From Bifidobacterium angulatum DSM 20098 = JCM 7096 (GTDB lineage Bacteria > Actinomycetota > Actinomycetes > Actinomycetales > Bifidobacteriaceae), in NCBI RefSeq assembly GCF_001025155.1, contig NZ_AP012322.1:1240001-1304000 (forward strand): 64,000 nt of DNA, given 5' to 3'. Below are positions 1-7,828 of this stretch, in pieces (the first letter of the stretch is position 1; every line of letters starts with the position of its first letter). Position numbers and translations under genes: made by a program. Under the pieces are notes generated by a model. It searched no databases and was not told the origin of the DNA. It saw only the letters and a list, made by a program, of their open reading frames with translations.

Positions 1-199
1 CCATGGGTTCGTCCTTTCTCTCCCGGGCGCGCGGGCCGAGTCGCCGTACCCGCGCGCCTTACCTTTCGGGTTCACCATCCACGGTAGGGCGCGTTTCTAA
101 CGAAGCCATAACGGCCGTTGGGCTCTTTTGGTGCCAGCCCTTCTCGACCCGCACGCCACTCATAGTATGTTTATCGCGATAATAAGGACGGAGGCGCCC

Positions 200-301
200 G
201 TGGCACGCAATAAGTACCCGGAGGAGACGGTCGAGAAGATTCTCGATGTTGCCGAGCGGCTCTTCGTGGAGCGCGGCTACGAGCACACCACGACGATCTG
301 A
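200..301 (+). pseudogene. TetR-family regulator, N-terminal fragment
   Basis: A GTG start with a good Shine-Dalgarno (GGAGG at 190-194) opens a 33-codon reading frame that begins MARNKYPEETVEKILDVAER. This is the first helix of a TetR-type DNA-binding domain. The frame stops at 299-301, before the helix-turn-helix is complete, and the DNA then changes to an unrelated HsdS remnant. TetR proteins are normally about 190 residues, so this is a truncated 5' end left by a rearrangement. The ribosome binding site is intact, so a short peptide could still be made, but no function is expected. Confidence 0.7.
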
Positions 302-311
302 AGAGCAATAC

Positions 312-793
312 GCTAAATCAAAAAAGGCAAACCCTGGAGACGTGATTTTTGCCATATGAGCGAGAATATCGAAGATGTCTGCACACCATTGGCGTGGGAA
401 GGCGAACAGCCGGTTGCAATCAGCGGACACTCTTGCGCGTATGCGACTAAAAGCATTATCCCGAGACACCTAGCATATTTAGCTACTGCTCAGGACTTTC
501 AGATATCCAAACGAAAGGTGGCGAAAGGGACAAAGGTAATCGAAGTCGCGCCTGTAGACTTATCGAGGGTCGAGATCCCCGTCCCGTGCCCCGCCACCCA
601 GCGGAAGGTCGTCGATATCCTCGACCGCTTCGACACCCTAACGAAATCGCTCACCGACGGTATCCCCACCGAGATCGAGGCGCGACGTCAGCAATACGAA
701 TATTACGGCGACCGCCTACTCGACTTCCCGCGCAAGGCAGGCGCCACGCGCAGCATGTTCTGGATCTTGGACATCGGCTCGATGTCGGCGTAG
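312..793 (+). pseudogene. Type I restriction specificity subunit (HsdS) C-terminal remnant, frameshifted
   Basis: The translated segments GDVIFA (336-353) and SENIEDVCTPLAWEG (from 359) are the two halves of a motif that is continuous in the target-recognition domain of HsdS. Here they lie in different frames, split by a one-base shift near 354. The frame after the shift continues through VDLSRVEIPVPCPATQRKVV and the conserved C-terminal helix (EIEARRQQYEYYGDRLLDF). The N-terminal target-recognition domain is absent, and no HsdM or HsdR is in the window. HsdS sets the DNA sequence recognised by type I restriction-modification; this copy is dead. Confidence 0.7.
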
Positions 794-819
794 ACGTTGA
801 GCGTGACCATGGCGTTTCC
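742..819 (-). pseudogene. Tyrosine recombinase C-terminal remnant
   Basis: On the minus strand the peptide GNAMVTLNVYADIEPMSKIQ resembles the last segment of phage-type tyrosine integrases, around the catalytic tyrosine in NVYAD-like motifs. The catalytic core upstream is not recognisable. It overlaps the 3' end of the HsdS remnant on the opposite strand. In bifidobacteria and other gut bacteria a recombinase often lies beside hsdS genes and inverts them, so this pair may be the residue of such a switching locus. The call rests on one short motif. Confidence 0.45.
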
Positions 820-829
820 CTCCATGCCG

Positions 830-1651
830 AGAGGCTGTATAAGCCGCCGTGGCGGGCGACGACTCATGCCCTCCCAAAAAACATGCGTAAGATCGAGCGG
901 AGGCTGAGCACGCCGAATCGGAGCAATGGCAGCCGAAAAAGCGCTGGAAAACTCACCGATTTCGCGGGGCGCTGATGACGCGAAGGCGGATATTGGGAGG
1001 ACAACAGGCCGGATTTGTCGCGTCGAGTTGGCCGTCTGCAATCTGAATCGTTCGGCGGTTTGTTTTGTTATGGCCGATGCCGCACGAAACGTACCGAAAT
1101 ATGTGCGCATAGGTGCGGCCCGTCTCTATACCTTGGCTTTCGGTTGCCAACTGATTTGCGATCAGCCTGAAATAAGGCGACGATCGGGATCTTCTAACTC
1201 GGATTTCCCGCTCGGTTCCTAAGGCGCTTAGAGCCGGCTCATAAGGGCGAAAACAAAGCCACCCGTGACGATTCTTTCAGTCATCGCTCTTGTGCATCCC
1301 TCATGACCCGCGGAAATGCAAGACGTTAAAGCCACTGGCTACGATTCACTTTGCCAAACGGGTGTCGAAGAGGATAGTCGGCTGTTTTGGCGTTCATATC
1401 GGACGTTTCAGGGCCTCAAAACCAACCCGTTTTTGTCCCCGGGACAAAAATGAAACTGCGGGCTCGTGGTTTCGAAATAGTTTGCGGTTTTGTCCCAGAA
1501 TTTGTCCCAAATGCCTACGCGAGGACACGCGGAGGGATTCGGCGGCAAAGTGGACAAAACCGACAACCAAACTAGACCCAATTGGAATGGCACCACGTCA
1601 AACGAGCGTGAAAGAGTGGGAGTGACGGTTTCCTTAACATCCGCTAGCCGC
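830..1651. other. Non-coding or decayed stretch with TTTGTCCC repeats
   Basis: I see no convincing gene here. At 1433-1452 a near-perfect palindrome reads TTTTGTCCCCGGGACAAAA, followed by two further TTTGTCCC copies near 1490-1507 and an inverted GGACAAAA near 1550-1557. Short open frames exist on both strands, but none has a ribosome binding site or a recognisable motif. The stretch fits a decayed mobile region. Confidence 0.4.
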
Positions 1652-1700
1652 ATATGAAATGGCCTCTCTGGGCGAACCACCCAGAGAGGCCATTTCATAT
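1652..1700 (-). terminator. Long hairpin downstream of aroA
   Basis: A perfect 21-base inverted repeat (arms 1652-1672 and 1680-1700, 7-base loop) lies about 50 bases past the aroA stop. The stem contains GGCCTCTCTGGG. There is no strong T-tract on either side, so it may act as an mRNA-stabilising or bidirectional hairpin as well as a terminator. Confidence 0.6.
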
Positions 1701-1748
1701 CGGATACCATTCAGACCGTCAAAAGACCGTCGACTGGCTCGAACATTA

Positions 1749-3089
1749 TCAGCCCAACATGCCGGTCCACATGCCCACGAAATCAGGCAGCGTCTTGCGT
1801 GTGGTCTCCACGTTGCGCACCGTTACGCCTTCGATGCGCAGACCAAGCATCGCCGCGAACGTGGCCATGCGATGGTCGGCGTAGGTCTCCATCTCTGCGC
1901 CATGCAATGCGCCGCTCTTCACCGGTTCGATGGCGATGCCGTCCGTCAACTCATGAGCCTTGCCCCCCACGCGCGTGATCTCGTTGACCAGTGCCTCCAG
2001 GCGGTTCGTCTCATGCCCGCGCAAATGGCCGATGCCGGTCATGTTGGTCGGTTTGTCGGCGAACACCAGGATCGCCGCAAGCGACGGCGCGATTTCGCCG
2101 GCCGCAGTCAGGTCGAAGTCGCCGAGCCCGTTGATATTGCCGTCACCGCTGACCTTGCAGTAGCGGATGCCGTCTGATTCGGGGAATGTCACTTCAGCCC
2201 CCATGCGCTCCAAGTAGCCCGGCAGCAACCCACCAGGCTGCGTGGTACTTTGAGGCCAGTTCGGGACACGCACACTGCCGCCTGTGATAAGCGCCGCTCC
2301 CAGGAAAGGCGCCGCGTTCGACAGATCCGGCTCCACCGTTACGGACTCCGGCAATTGCACCGTTCCCGGCTTCACCTGCCAGACGTGCACCTGCTCGTCA
2401 GCAATAGCATCCACGCCCGCTCCCTGTAGGTCCGCCACGGTCATGCGAATATGCGGCAGGCTTGGTGTTTTCTCCCCCGTATGGCGCAGCTCGAGACCAC
2501 CCGGTATGCGCGAGCCGATGAGCAGCAGGCCGGAAATGAACTGGGAGGAGCCGGAGGAATCGATCTTCACCACGCTTGGCGAGGTACGTTCCTCCACCGG
2601 CGTCGGAGGCGTTATGGTGAACGGCAAACGCCCATTCTCGCCGTGGTATTCGATGACGGCACCCAGTTGTGCAAGACCATCCAAAACCGGCTTCATCGGT
2701 CGGGCGTATGCCTGTTCATCACCATCAAATTCGACGGGGCCGTCGGCGAACATCGCAAGCCCCGGCACAAAACGCATCACCGTGCCCGCCAGGCCGCAGA
2801 ACACCTTCGTATTGCCACGGAAGCGACCGTTTGCCGGTGGCGTTACCGTCACCGTAGTGGCGGATTGCTCGTCAACATCACAGCGCACACCGAGCGTACG
2901 CAGCGCATTCATCATCAGTTCGGTGTCTCGCGAGCGCAGCAGTCCCACCAGTCGTACTGGTTGTGTGCCGAGGGCTGCGAGGATGAGGTAGCGGTTCGAT
3001 AGGGATTTGCTGCCGGGGATTTCGACTGTGGCGTCGAGTGGCTGGCGGGTCGTGGGGGCGGGCCAGATTGTGGTGTTGCTGTCGCTCAT
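1749..3089 (-). CDS. aroA: 3-phosphoshikimate 1-carboxyvinyltransferase (EPSP synthase)
   Basis: This cytoplasmic enzyme of the shikimate pathway transfers the enolpyruvyl group of PEP to shikimate-3-phosphate on the way to chorismate and the aromatic amino acids. The 446-residue product has the expected family length. Visible motifs are GSKSLSNR near the N-terminus (PEP and shikimate-phosphate contacts), AGTVMRF, DSSGSSQF and DHRMATFAAMLG near the C-terminus. I chose the ATG at 3089, giving MSDSNTTIW, because AAGGAA lies 8-10 bases upstream; an in-frame start 49 codons further upstream has no homology or ribosome binding site. The gene stands alone, with a hairpin downstream and an unusual repeat array in its upstream region. 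Confidence 0.95.
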   Translation of the reverse strand: MSDSNTTIWPAPTTRQPLDATVEIPGSKSLSNRYLILAALGTQPVRLVGLLRSRDTELMMNALRTLGVRCDVDEQSATTVTVTPPANGRFRGNTKVFCGLAGTVMRFVPGLAMFADGPVEFDGDEQAYARPMKPVLDGLAQLGAVIEYHGENGRLPFTITPPTPVEERTSPSVVKIDSSGSSQFISGLLLIGSRIPGGLELRHTGEKTPSLPHIRMTVADLQGAGVDAIADEQVHVWQVKPGTVQLPESVTVEPDLSNAAPFLGAALITGGSVRVPNWPQSTTQPGGLLPGYLERMGAEVTFPESDGIRYCKVSGDGNINGLGDFDLTAAGEIAPSLAAILVFADKPTNMTGIGHLRGHETNRLEALVNEITRVGGKAHELTDGIAIEPVKSGALHGAEMETYADHRMATFAAMLGLRIEGVTVRNVETTRKTLPDFVGMWTGMLG

Positions 3090-3371
3090 GGTGTGTTGTT
3101 CCTTGTTGTGCGGTATTCGCGTGCCGTGATTTCGTGTTCCATGGTTTTCGGCGGTGTCATGGGGTGATGTGCGCGGTAGCGGTGTATAGCTGTTCACATT
3201 ATTGCCTGCTTGCGATAATTTCTCTTGTTTGTTCACTAGTCAGCTGTGGTTTGGATGGTTTGCAGGGTTTTCTTGCGTTTTGCGATGTGGGGCTTCTGCG
3301 TCATAGGTGGTTGGGCGTCGAGGATGATATTGCTTGGTCTTTGGGATTGGTTCGCAGCCTTGTTCTGCTGG

Positions 3372-3504
3372 TTCCGTAGGTGGTTTTTCGCTTCCGTAGG
3401 TGGTTGGCCGTAATATCGCATTCAGGAAAGGGCTTAATTTCAGCTGTTTCTGTTGCGGATTACCGATCTCAACCACCTACGGAACATGTAAACCACCTAC
3501 GGAA
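3372..3504. promoter_or_regulatory. Symmetric array of TTCCGTAGGTGGTT motifs upstream of aroA
   Basis: The 14-base motif TTCCGTAGGTGGTT occurs at 3372-3385 and 3392-3405, and its exact reverse complement AACCACCTACGGAA at 3471-3484 and 3491-3504. Each pair has a 20-base period, so the array is mirror-symmetric around position 3438. A degenerate fifth copy (TCATAGGTGGTTGG) lies at 3301-3314. The array sits in the 525-base gap between aroA (start 3089) and the ribosomal protection gene (end 3615). Two-turn spacing in inverted pairs suits cooperative binding by a dimeric regulator with looping. The regulator is unknown to me. Confidence 0.55.
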
Positions 3505-3614
3505 TCATTCTGTGGCCATGCAATGCCGGTGATAGACCGTGCGGCTGTTGCGTGGCATCGTGTTGGATTGTTTGCCCGCGCCGGCCGCTGGCTTATTCTG
3601 CTGCTTCGGCGCTC

Positions 3615-5777
3615 TCATTGCGTCTGCATGCCGTTCCATGCGTAGTCCAGGTGCATGAATTCGGGTACTTTGTACCATTTCACCGGGTAGCCTGCGCCAT
3701 GTGCGCAGAATACCGAGTCCGGTGTGTTTTCCAGGTCGGATTCCGGGTTGTAGTTCGTGTGTTTCATTACTTCTTCGGTGTTATGGCAGGGCTTGTATCC
3801 TGCGAATACGCAGCTGAGGCGCCCGCGCCCGTGGGTGTATGCGTTCACGTCCATGGCGTAGTCCTGCATCTCGCTGACTGGTGCGGTGCCGTTGAGTACG
3901 GCGTATTCGCTGCCGCTCGCACCGGTGGGTTGTGGCGTGTCGAAATCGCCGCTCATGCGTTGAATATCGCTCATGGCACGGCCGAGCATGTCCTGCGGAA
4001 TTTCCAGGCGGAATCGGTACCAGGGTTCCAGCAGTCTGCAATTGCCCATGCCTGTGATGCGGCATGGCATGGCTTCCGTCGTGGCGTTCTCCCCTGTGGG
4101 GGTATCGCCGTTCGTGTTCTTCTTCGTATTGGCATCGTCCGTATCGTGATCAGTGTCATCGCCGGCGAATCGTTGCGCGATGTCGAACGCGCTGGCATCG
4201 TTGGGTACGCCGGCACGCGCTTCCATCAGCCCTTGGCGGATCGCACGGTACGTTGCCTGGCGGAAATCGCCGCCTTCCGTGTGTTTCAGGTGCGAGCGCC
4301 CGACCAGGAGTGTGAGTCTGATGTCAGTGATTGGGGAGCCTGTGAGTACGCCCAGGTGTTCTTTTTCTTTGAAGTGGGAGATGATCAGACGTTGCCAGTT
4401 GCGGTCGAGTATGTCTTCGCTGCATGTGGTGGCGTATTGCATGCCGCTGCCTTCTGGTAGTGGTTCGAGGAGTACGTGTGCTTCCGCGTAGTGGCGTAGT
4501 GGTTCGAAATGTCCGGCGCCTTCAACGGGTGTTGTGATGGTTTCCTTATATAGGATTGCGCCTGGGCCGAATTCCACGTCCAGTCCGAAGCGGTCGTGCA
4601 TCATTTGTTGGATGATTTCCAGCTGTACCGCGCCCATGAGTTGTAGGTGTATTTCCTGTAGTCGTGCATGCCAGACGACGTGCAGTAGTGGGTCCTCGTC
4701 TTCCAGTTCGCGTAGGGCCATCAGGCATTTGTGGGTGTCGTTGCTGCCTGGCAGCAGTGTGTAGGTGAGTACCGGTTGCAGGATGGGGTTTTCGGCGGAT
4801 TGGTCGATGCCGAGTCCTTCGCCGGGGAAGGTGTGGGTTAGGCCTGTCACTGCGCATACTGCGCCTGCGGGGACGGATTCGACTGTGGTGTATTTTGCGC
4901 CGGAATACACGCGTACCTGGTCGGCTTTCTCGCTCCATGTGGTTTCATCGTTGCCGCCGTTCAGCAGGGCTTTTGCGTGGAGCTCTCCTCCGGTCACTTT
5001 CAGCCATGTGAGGCGGTTGCCCTGTGCATCGTGTGAGATCTTGTACACGCGGGCGCCGAATTCTTTGGTGTGGTTGGGTTCTTGGGTGTATGTTTCGAAG
5101 CCGTTGATGAATTCGTTGATGCCTTCCATTTTGAGTGCTGAGCCGAAGAAGCAGGGGAAAAGTTCACGGTGTTCGATCATGGTTTGGATGGTGGCGACGC
5201 TTACCTGTTCAGTTTCGAGGTATTCGTTCATGGCGTGTTCCGTTTGCATGGCGATTTCTTCCATCACACCGGCGAGTGCTGGAGTGTTGGTGGTTTCGTT
5301 GGTCGTGGTGGTGAAGTCGATGCAGGCGTCGTTGAATCGGTGTTTGAGTTGGCTGAGGATGTGTGTTTTGCTGGCGCCGGGGGCGTCCATTTTGTTGATG
5401 AAGAGGATGGTGGGTACGTGGTAGCGTGCGAGGAGTCTCCAGAGGGTTTCGGTGTGGCCTTGGATGCCGTCGGTGCCGGAGATGACGAGGATGGCGTAGT
5501 CGAGGACGCGTAGGGTGCGTTCGGTTTCGGCGGAGAAGTCGACGTGGCCGGGGGTGTCGAGGAGGGTGATGGTGGTGTTGGTGGTGTGGATGATGGCGGG
5601 TTCGGTGAAGATGGTGATGCCGCGTGCGCGTTCCATGGCGTTGGTGTCGAGGAAGGCGTCGCCGTGGTCTACGCGGCCGGGTTTACGCAGTTGGCCGGTG
5701 GTGTAGAGGACGGCTTCGGAGAGTGTGGTTTTGCCTGCGTCGACGTGTGCGAGGATTCCGGTTACGATGCGCTTCAT
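3615..5777 (-). CDS. Tet(W/M/O)-like ribosomal protection GTPase
   Basis: This is a 720-residue translational GTPase related to EF-G and to tetracycline ribosomal protection proteins. Members of the family bind the ribosomal A-site region and eject tetracycline. The G domain shows GILAHVDAGKTTL (P-loop, residues 7-19), RARGITI (switch I), DTPGHVDF (G3) and INKMD (G4). The family is usually about 640 residues; the excess here includes a low-complexity Asp/Thr/Asn insertion (around DHDTDDANTKKNTNGDTPTG) in domain IV-V. The ATG at 5777 aligns best with family N-termini; an ATG at 5789 is the alternative and lies nearer an AGGAA. The gene looks chromosomal, with no mobile-element context, so resistance cannot be assumed. 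Confidence 0.85.
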   Translation of the reverse strand: MKRIVTGILAHVDAGKTTLSEAVLYTTGQLRKPGRVDHGDAFLDTNAMERARGITIFTEPAIIHTTNTTITLLDTPGHVDFSAETERTLRVLDYAILVISGTDGIQGHTETLWRLLARYHVPTILFINKMDAPGASKTHILSQLKHRFNDACIDFTTTTNETTNTPALAGVMEEIAMQTEHAMNEYLETEQVSVATIQTMIEHRELFPCFFGSALKMEGINEFINGFETYTQEPNHTKEFGARVYKISHDAQGNRLTWLKVTGGELHAKALLNGGNDETTWSEKADQVRVYSGAKYTTVESVPAGAVCAVTGLTHTFPGEGLGIDQSAENPILQPVLTYTLLPGSNDTHKCLMALRELEDEDPLLHVVWHARLQEIHLQLMGAVQLEIIQQMMHDRFGLDVEFGPGAILYKETITTPVEGAGHFEPLRHYAEAHVLLEPLPEGSGMQYATTCSEDILDRNWQRLIISHFKEKEHLGVLTGSPITDIRLTLLVGRSHLKHTEGGDFRQATYRAIRQGLMEARAGVPNDASAFDIAQRFAGDDTDHDTDDANTKKNTNGDTPTGENATTEAMPCRITGMGNCRLLEPWYRFRLEIPQDMLGRAMSDIQRMSGDFDTPQPTGASGSEYAVLNGTAPVSEMQDYAMDVNAYTHGRGRLSCVFAGYKPCHNTEEVMKHTNYNPESDLENTPDSVFCAHGAGYPVKWYKVPEFMHLDYAWNGMQTQ

Positions 5778-5894
5778 GGTTGTCACCATACCAGTGTGTG
5801 TTCCTGTGTTGTGAGGGTGGTGTGTGCTGGTGAGGGGTTGTAGTGGCTGTGGAGGTTGCGCGGTCATTGTGTCCCATTGTGTCCAAGAATGGAA

Positions 5895-5938
5895 AAGCCC
5901 GGAATCCAAGATGTTGAAATCATTGGGATTCCGGGCTT
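5895..5938 (-). terminator. Terminator of tRNA-Pro
   Basis: A 13-base perfect stem (AAGCCCGGAATCC at 5895-5907, complement at 5926-5938) is followed on the minus strand by TTTTCC. It starts 4 bases after the tRNA 3' end. Confidence 0.75.
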
Positions 5939-5942
5939 CCGG

Positions 5943-6016
5943 TCGGGCTGACAGGATTTGAACCTGCGACATTCTGCTCCCAAAGCAGACGCGCTACCAA
6001 GCTGCGCTACAGCCCG
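5943..6016 (-). tRNA. tRNA-Pro(TGG)
   Basis: The minus strand folds as a 74-base cloverleaf. The acceptor stem is CGGGCTG with CAGCCCG and discriminator A. The anticodon arm TCTGC-TTTGGGA-GCAGA gives anticodon TGG (proline), and the T arm is GCAGGTTCAAATCCTG with a standard TTCAAAT loop. CCA is not encoded. A terminator follows immediately. Confidence 0.95.
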
Positions 6017-6143
6017 TTACCTGAAAGGCAACATCAGCTATTGTACATGAGCGTTCGACCTATTGAACACGCGACACTCGCGCATTATGTCTTCCGTATG
6101 ATTTCTGTTGCGTTCCATGTGCTTCCGCCAGGTCTGCCGCAGG

Positions 6144-7307
6144 TCACCGGTCGGAAGCGATGCGTGATTCGAGTTGTTTGAGTTGTTCGCTTGCCGAGGG
6201 CTGCACCTGTGCCTGTGCGAGCTGCAGCGTGATGCGGTCCGCTTCGAGGGCTGCGATCTGCCGTGAGAACACGATGAACCATCCTAGGTACACCATGCAG
6301 GCCAGCGCTTCCACGTTGGTCAGGGTGATCTTGCCTAGCAGCCATTCCACGCCGAATGCCGCGCATACCAGCAGCATCAGGTCGGAGATCACCATCACTG
6401 TACGGCTCAGGCGTGGTGCCACCCAGGGCAGTAGCAGGAACAGCACGAGCATGAGCACCGGCAGGCCTCGCGCGAATACGTTGTGCAGAATCGGATGCGG
6501 CGTGTAGCGGAACGCGCCGATGCCGATGAAGGCGATGCCGGACATGGTGAGCATCACGCCCAGGATGGTGGTGCGCAGGCGATAGTGCGCGATATCGTAG
6601 CCGTGGTTCGGGTCGTTGGCGGATCGGTTGTGGCGTAATCGCGTAAGCCGTTCGGTGGTTACGAGTTCGGAGATGGCGAAGTAGCTGATAATGATGATGC
6701 ATAGTCCGCCCAGCATGAGTGTGGAGTTGAACATGGTGGCGGCGAATGTGGTGCGGTCGCCCAGCTGCGAGAAGTTGTTGTGGTACCAGTATGGGTCGTC
6801 TGTGGTGAGTCCGGCCACGCAGACGCCGGAGACGATGAAGAACGGCAGCAGCGAGGCCAGCGTCTTTGCGTTCATCATACGCGCCTGCACGAAGGTCATG
6901 TACCCGAATATGCCGGAGACCGTGGCGCAGATGGCGGCCATGTAGCCCACGAAGACTTTCGGCCCCATCACCTCGTTCACCATGCTGAGCAGTGCGAACG
7001 ACATCAGGAATGTGGTGGCCGCATATACGGCGGATAGTGCGAGTGATTCGACGAGTCTGCGCAGCATGACGAGCCAACCGTGTTTGAGGTTCATGGAGCG
7101 CGACTGGCTCAGGTAGCCGATGAGAAAGGACACGATTGCGCAGGCGGCTGCGATACCTGAGCAGACGATGAAGCGACGGAGCATGAGCTGCCAGATGGCG
7201 GAAGCGTATTCAAGGTAGATGTTCATGGCGGCGGCGCCGATCACTGCGCAAATGATGAACGAGATCAGGCCGCCGGTTTCCGCTCGCTGGTGGCTTCCCT
7301 GTCTCAT
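6144..7307 (-). CDS. Polytopic membrane protein of unknown function
   Basis: A 387-residue membrane protein with about ten hydrophobic segments, for example around LISFIICAVIGAAAM, LSAVYAATTFLMSFALL, LGGLCIIIISYFAI and GLPVLMLVLFLLLPWV, and a charged C-terminal cytoplasmic tail (ALEADRITLQLAQAQVQPSA). I recognise no catalytic or transport motif. The start at 7307 (MRQGSHQRAET) is chosen because AGAGGGGAG lies just upstream; an in-frame ATG 21 codons earlier has no ribosome binding site. It stands between tRNA-Pro and glgX with long gaps on both sides, so it is probably monocistronic. Confidence 0.75.
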   Translation of the reverse strand: MRQGSHQRAETGGLISFIICAVIGAAAMNIYLEYASAIWQLMLRRFIVCSGIAAACAIVSFLIGYLSQSRSMNLKHGWLVMLRRLVESLALSAVYAATTFLMSFALLSMVNEVMGPKVFVGYMAAICATVSGIFGYMTFVQARMMNAKTLASLLPFFIVSGVCVAGLTTDDPYWYHNNFSQLGDRTTFAATMFNSTLMLGGLCIIIISYFAISELVTTERLTRLRHNRSANDPNHGYDIAHYRLRTTILGVMLTMSGIAFIGIGAFRYTPHPILHNVFARGLPVLMLVLFLLLPWVAPRLSRTVMVISDLMLLVCAAFGVEWLLGKITLTNVEALACMVYLGWFIVFSRQIAALEADRITLQLAQAQVQPSASEQLKQLESRIASDR

Positions 7308-7828
7308 GACGCTCCCCTCTCTCGCTTGTTTTTCCGCGTATTCGTGTTTCGCGCTCATATCACTGTTCATAGCATGGTCATCGCAATATAAGGCTTTGTT
7401 TCTGTGATTCTACGTTCATAGCGTACGTTTGCAGCGTTATTGTCCGGCGCCCCGTTGCCACTGGCGGCGCCCATTAACGCCGATCCCTCTTCTGCGGTTT
7501 TACCAAAAACTGCGTCATTTCTGACATATCGCTCCATACAACGCCCTGTGCAACCCTATTTCTTTGCCTCGTCGTTTCCCAATGTTCACACAAGGCAACA
7601 TAAAAAAACTCGCCATGGGCGTCGCAGTATATGGAAATTCCCACAGTATAAAAGCGGTTCCAGCGGCGAGCGCAACGTCCAACCAACCAAATCGTTGCGC
7701 TGCCGCTGGAACCTGTTGTTCGGCCTGTTGCCAGACGGCTTATGTGCGGCTTATGCCTGGTGTGACATGAGCCCGGTGTGTTCCGGCGAGTCCTGTCGGT
7801 TTTGGCACCGAGCCTTGGGAATCAAGTC
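7308..7828. other. Intergenic region with glgX hairpin at 7656-7713
   Basis: No gene is supported in these 520 bases. Near-perfect inverted arms at 7656-7677 and 7693-7713 (GGTTCCAGCGGC with GCCGCTGGAACC) form a long hairpin about 115 bases past the glgX stop, followed on the minus strand by GCTTTTAT. It is a plausible glgX terminator. A 70-codon frame at 7474-7686 (minus) overlaps this hairpin and looks spurious. Confidence 0.5.

Noticed and set aside
3372..3504. Possible CRISPR array
   Set aside because: Only four copies of a 14-base motif, two of them inverted, with 6-base gaps; no spacer-sized intervals and no cas genes.
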